In this document: positions 60,964 through 64,000 of the stretch, in pieces | How the letters are laid out: each line of letters begins with the position of its first letter | How positions within the stretch are numbered: position 1 is the stretch's first letter | Assembly: GCA_027532775.1 (NCBI GenBank) | Contig: JAPZTO010000006.1 | Coordinates: 62,001-126,000, forward strand | DNA: 64,000 nt | Direction of reading: 5' to 3' | Origin: Beijerinckiaceae bacterium | Lineage (GTDB): Bacteria > Pseudomonadota > Alphaproteobacteria > Rhizobiales > Beijerinckiaceae | Notes under the pieces: model-generated | Seen by the model: only the letters and a program-made list of their open reading frames with translations | The model's database searches: none | What the model was told of the DNA's origin: nothing | Program-made: the position numbers and the translations under genes

Positions 60964-61960
60964 CAGGGGTTCCGGACGGCTCTCCGGCCGCTTCGACAAG
61001 ATGGCAGGCGGCGACATGCTGGCTGCCGACAATCCGCAAGGCAGGTTCCTCCGTCCGGCAGCGATCGACGGCATAGGGGCAGCGCGTATTAAACCGGCAG
61101 CCCTTGGGCGGGTTGATCGGGCTCGGCACATCTCCCCGGAGGATGATGCGTTCACGCCGGATTTCCGGGTCCGGCACCGGTACGGCGGAGAGCAGCGCCT
61201 TGGTATAGGGGTGCTGCGGATTGGCGAAAATCGCCTCGCGCGGGCCCTTCTCGACGATCTTGCCAAGATACATGACCGCAACGCGATGCGTCATATGCTC
61301 GACGATGGCGAGGTCATGGCTGATGAAGAGCAAGGCAAGGCCAAGTTCCTGCTGCAGGTCGCAGAGCAGGTTGACGATCTGCGCCTTGACCGAGACATCG
61401 AGCGCGGAAACGGCCTCGTCGCAGATGATGAGATCCGGCTCGGCCGCCAGTGCGCGGGCAATGCCGATGCGCTGGCGCTGCCCGCCGGAAAACTCATGCG
61501 GCCAGCGATCGATCGCATCTGCCGGCAGGCCAACCTTCTCCATCAGGGCGCGCAGCCGGGCATCGATCTCGGCCCGCGTCTTCAGCAGGCCAAAATTCGT
61601 GATCGGCTCGGCGAGGATATCGCGCACGCGCATGCGCGGATTGAGCGAGGAATACGGGTCCTGGAAGACCACCTGGATGCGCTGGCGCAAGGGCCGCAGC
61701 GCAGAGGGCGAGAGATCGTCGATGCGTTGGCCATCCAGCACCACCTGCCCGGAGGTCAGGTCGAACAGTCGGAGGATCGCCTTGCCGACAGTGGATTTGC
61801 CGCATCCGCTCTCACCGACCAGCGAGAGGGTTTCTCCCTTGGCGATGGAGAAGGACACGCCATCAACCGCGAAGACATGGCCGGTCACGCCGGACAGGAT
61901 GCCGCCCCGGATCGGGAAATGCTTCTTGAGGTCGTTGACCGCGAGAATGGGCTGGTTCAT
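60956..61960 (-). CDS. Oligopeptide/dipeptide ABC transporter ATP-binding protein, DppF type
   Basis: 334 residues from ATG 61960 ([15 protein letters not shown]), coupled by ATGA to the DppD-type gene. Walker [10 protein letters not shown] near residue 47, signature [13 protein letters not shown], Walker [13 protein letters not shown] and the Cys-rich [12 protein letters not shown] tail identify the peptide-importer family. It supplies energy to the DppBC-type channel encoded upstream. The substrate is probably a small acylated or carbamoylated amino acid given the operon. Confidence 0.92.
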   Translation of the reverse strand: MNQPILAVNDLKKHFPIRGGILSGVTGHVFAVDGVSFSIAKGETLSLVGESGCGKSTVGKAILRLFDLTSGQVVLDGQRIDDLSPSALRPLRQRIQVVFQDPYSSLNPRMRVRDILAEPITNFGLLKTRAEIDARLRALMEKVGLPADAIDRWPHEFSGGQRQRIGIARALAAEPDLIICDEAVSALDVSVKAQIVNLLCDLQQELGLALLFISHDLAIVEHMTHRVAVMYLGKIVEKGPREAIFANPQHPYTKALLSAVPVPDPEIRRERIILRGDVPSPINPPKGCRFNTRCPYAVDRCRTEEPALRIVGSQHVAACHLVEAAGEPSGTPDA

Positions 61961-62949
61961 GCGACCGACGCCTCCCGTTCGGCATGGTGGCAGGCGACAA
62001 TCTGGCCGGGCGCCTTCATTTCGAGGCCCGGCGCGATGCGACGGCAGAGTTCGGTGACTTTCGGGCAACGGCCGGCAAAGACACAACCCTCGATCCGCTT
62101 CTTGAGGCTGGGCACCATGCCGGGGATTTCGGCGAGGCGCTGCATGCCCTGCCCTTCCAGCGAGGAGCCAAGCTTCGGCACAGCGCCGAGCAGACCCTGC
62201 GTGTAGGGATGCTTGGGCGAGCGGAAAAGCTGGCGGACCGGCGCTTCCTCGACCTTGCGGCCGGCATACATGACGACCACCTGATCGGCGACTTCGGCCA
62301 CAACACCGAGATCATGCGTGATCAGCATGATGGCGGCGCCGACGCGGGATTTCAGATCGCGCATCAGATCGAGGATCTGAGCCTGGATTGTCACGTCGAG
62401 CGCGGTGGTGGGCTCGTCGGCGATGAGGAGCTTCGGCGAGCAGGCCAGCGCGATGGCGATCATCACACGCTGGCGCATGCCGCCGGAAAGCTGGTGGGGA
62501 TATTCATGCACCCGCCGGCCGGGCTCCGGTATCCCGACCAGCTTGAGCATCTCGACCGCCTGGGCCAGGGCCTCCGCCTTGCCGAGCCCCTGATGGAGAC
62601 GCAGGCTCTCGGAGATCTGCCGGCCGATAGTCAGGACCGGGTTCAGGCTGGTCATCGGCTCCTGGAAGATCATCGAGATCTCGTTGCCGCGAATATGGCG
62701 CATCTCCTCCGGCGTGCAATCGAGCAGGTTGCGGCCCTCGAAGCGGATCTGCCCCGCCAGCTTGCCCGGCGGCTCGGGGATGAGGCGGAGGATGGACATG
62801 GCGGTGACCGATTTCCCGCAGCCGCTTTCGCCGACCACGGCGAGCGTCTGCCCCGCCTCGATGGAGAAGGACACGCCGTCCACCGCACGGTTGATGCCAT
62901 CCGGCGTGCGGAAATGCGTCTGGAGCTGGTCGATCTCGAGCAGGGCCAT
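61957..62949 (-). CDS. Oligopeptide/dipeptide ABC transporter ATP-binding protein, DppD type
   Basis: 330 residues with Walker [10 protein letters not shown] near residue 38, signature [12 protein letters not shown], Walker [13 protein letters not shown] and the tail with [15 protein letters not shown] and cysteines in [15 protein letters not shown]. It pairs with the DppF-type ATPase. It follows the permease gene after 2 bp, so the importer genes run B-C-D-F in this operon, on the - strand. Confidence 0.93.
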   Translation of the reverse strand: MALLEIDQLQTHFRTPDGINRAVDGVSFSIEAGQTLAVVGESGCGKSVTAMSILRLIPEPPGKLAGQIRFEGRNLLDCTPEEMRHIRGNEISMIFQEPMTSLNPVLTIGRQISESLRLHQGLGKAEALAQAVEMLKLVGIPEPGRRVHEYPHQLSGGMRQRVMIAIALACSPKLLIADEPTTALDVTIQAQILDLMRDLKSRVGAAIMLITHDLGVVAEVADQVVVMYAGRKVEEAPVRQLFRSPKHPYTQGLLGAVPKLGSSLEGQGMQRLAEIPGMVPSLKKRIEGCVFAGRCPKVTELCRRIAPGLEMKAPGQIVACHHAEREASVA

Positions 62950-62951
62950 GA

Positions 62952-63875
62952 TCAGAGCCTTTTCGCCATGCGCGGGTCCAGCGCGTCACGCAGGCCGTCG
63001 CCGACAAGGTTCACGGCAAGGACGGTGAGCGACAGGAAGATCGCCGGGAAGACGATGATATGCGGCCGGACCTGCCAGAGCGTGCGGCCATCGGCCATGA
63101 TATTGCCCCAGGTGGGCACGGTCGGCGGGATGCCGGCCCCGATGAAGGAGAGGATCGCCTCGACGATCATCGCGCTGGCGCAGATATAGGTGGCCTGCAC
63201 GATCATCGGCGCCAGCGTGTTCGGCAGGATGTGGCGGAAGATCAGCCGCGGCATGCGGGTGCCGGCGGCGATGGCGCCATCGACATAGGGCTGCTCGCGC
63301 AGGGTCAGCACCACGCCGCGGACCAGCCGCGCCACGCGCGGGATCTCGGCGACGGTGATCGCGATGATGACGTTCTGCATCGAGCCGCGCGTCAGGGCCA
63401 TGAGTGCAATGGCGAGAAGGATCGGCGGGATCGACATCATGCCGTCGATCATCCGCATGATCAGGCTGTCGGCCCAGCGCACCATGCCCGAGACGAGGCC
63501 GATGACGAGCCCGGCAATCGAGGCGAGGATCGCCACCGAGAAGCCGACCATGAGCGAGACGCGCGTGCCGTAGAGCACGCGGGAATAGATGTCGCGGCCC
63601 AGCATGTCGGTGCCGAACCAATAGGCTTCCGAGGGCAGGCGCGTACGCCGGGAGGGCGAGAGCGAGGTCGGATCAACCGTGCCGAGGAAAGGCGCGAAGA
63701 CGGCGAGGAAAACCATCAGCGCCAGCAGGAAGAGGCCGAACGCCATGGCCGGATTGTTGCGGATGAAGCCGAGCACGCCTTTGCGCGCTTTCCGGGCGGG
63801 CAGGATATCCGGCAGGTCGGGCGCAACGGCCAGACGGGATTCATCGACGGGGGGGAGCGGTCCGGGCTGGTTCAT
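62952..63875 (-). CDS. Dipeptide/oligopeptide ABC transporter permease, DppC type
   Basis: 307 residues. The N-terminal cytoplasmic stretch of about 40 residues precedes six membrane helices; the first is [21 protein letters not shown]. The family's large loop pieces [19 protein letters not shown] and the EAA loop [21 protein letters not shown] are clear. It forms the channel with the partial permease upstream. Confidence 0.94.
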   Translation of the reverse strand: MNQPGPLPPVDESRLAVAPDLPDILPARKARKGVLGFIRNNPAMAFGLFLLALMVFLAVFAPFLGTVDPTSLSPSRRTRLPSEAYWFGTDMLGRDIYSRVLYGTRVSLMVGFSVAILASIAGLVIGLVSGMVRWADSLIMRMIDGMMSIPPILLAIALMALTRGSMQNVIIAITVAEIPRVARLVRGVVLTLREQPYVDGAIAAGTRMPRLIFRHILPNTLAPMIVQATYICASAMIVEAILSFIGAGIPPTVPTWGNIMADGRTLWQVRPHIIVFPAIFLSLTVLAVNLVGDGLRDALDPRMAKRL

Positions 63876-63878
63876 GGC

Positions 63879-64000
63879 TCAGTACCGGATCCGCGGGTCG
63901 AGCAGGGTGTAGATGATATCGACCACGAGATTGATGAGGACATAGACAAAGGAGAACATCAGCACGACGCCCTGGATGACGGGATAGTCGCGGCGGAGAA
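63879..64000 (-). CDS. Dipeptide/oligopeptide ABC transporter permease, DppB type (3' part; continues past the window)
   Basis: Only the last 40 codons are seen, entering from the window edge. The sequence RDYPVIQGVVLMFSFVYVLI and the ending VDIIYTLLDPRIRY are the hallmark C-terminus of DppB/OppB-type permeases. It stops 3 bp before the DppC-type gene. The rest of the gene and probably the binding protein lie outside the window. Confidence 0.88.
   Translation of the reverse strand, partial: LRRDYPVIQGVVLMFSFVYVLINLVVDIIYTLLDPRIRY

Overview
The window carries a nearly complete photosynthesis gene cluster (PGC) of a purple, bacteriochlorophyll a-producing bacterium. The evidence is reaction-centre genes pufL, pufM and puhA, LH1 genes pufB and pufA, bacteriochlorophyll genes bchCXYZ, bchDIO, bchFNBHLM, bchP and bchG, spirilloxanthin-type carotenoid genes crtBCDEFI, and the regulators ppsR and aerR (ppaA). 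High G+C, 5-aminolevulinate synthase in the cluster, PufQ and the gene order point to an Alphaproteobacterium; the genus cannot be read from the sequence. The only cyclase gene is the oxygen-dependent acsF (no bchE), there is no pufC or pufX, and no crtA. This fits a strain that builds its photosystem with oxygen available and may feed the reaction centre through the soluble cytochrome c2 encoded at the cluster edge.

Layout. About 1-10.0 kb, + strand: the end of a peptide-type ABC importer (two ATPases), an amidase, a GntR/FCD regulator, an allophanate hydrolase split into two genes, an SsuA/NMT1-type ABC importer, a PuuE-like deacetylase and an alpha/beta hydrolase. About 10.1-19.4 kb, - strand: crtE-crtF and bchCXYZ-pufQBALM, ended by a strong terminator. 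About 20.3-22.7 kb, + strand: crtD-crtC. About 22.7-39.4 kb, - strand: aerR, ppsR, bchG-bch2-bchP-tspO-small membrane gene, then dxs-ispH-bchI-bchD-bchO-crtI-crtB-small membrane gene. About 39.8-56.0 kb, + strand: bchFNBHLM-lhaA-puhABC-orf105-acsF-puhE-hemA-cycA, closed by a terminator. About 56.1-64 kb, - strand: a second catabolic operon (DppBCDF importer, diaminopropionate ammonia-lyase-like enzyme, N-carbamoyl-D-amino acid hydrolase-like enzyme, amidohydrolase, RidA, D-threonine aldolase-like enzyme).

How it works together. hemA, bchH/D/I, bchM, acsF, bchN/B/L, bchF, bchX/Y/Z, bchC, bchG and bchP give a path from glycine plus succinyl-CoA to phytylated bacteriochlorophyll. dxs and ispH add MEP-pathway capacity for the phytyl chain and carotenoids. 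lhaA, bch2, puhB, puhC, puhE and pufQ serve assembly. Paired TGT-N12-ACA palindromes, the PpsR/CrtJ operator form, lie 6-8 bp apart in front of bchC, between crtE and crtD, and in front of dxs, bchG and bchF, so the encoded PpsR/AerR pair probably controls the cluster itself, including dxs-ispH. Most genes overlap by ATGA, GTGA or TAATG, so translation is heavily coupled. The two flanks both run toward the PGC and both combine oligopeptide-type importers with amide- or ureide-cleaving enzymes. No tRNA, rRNA, insertion sequence or CRISPR array was recognised.
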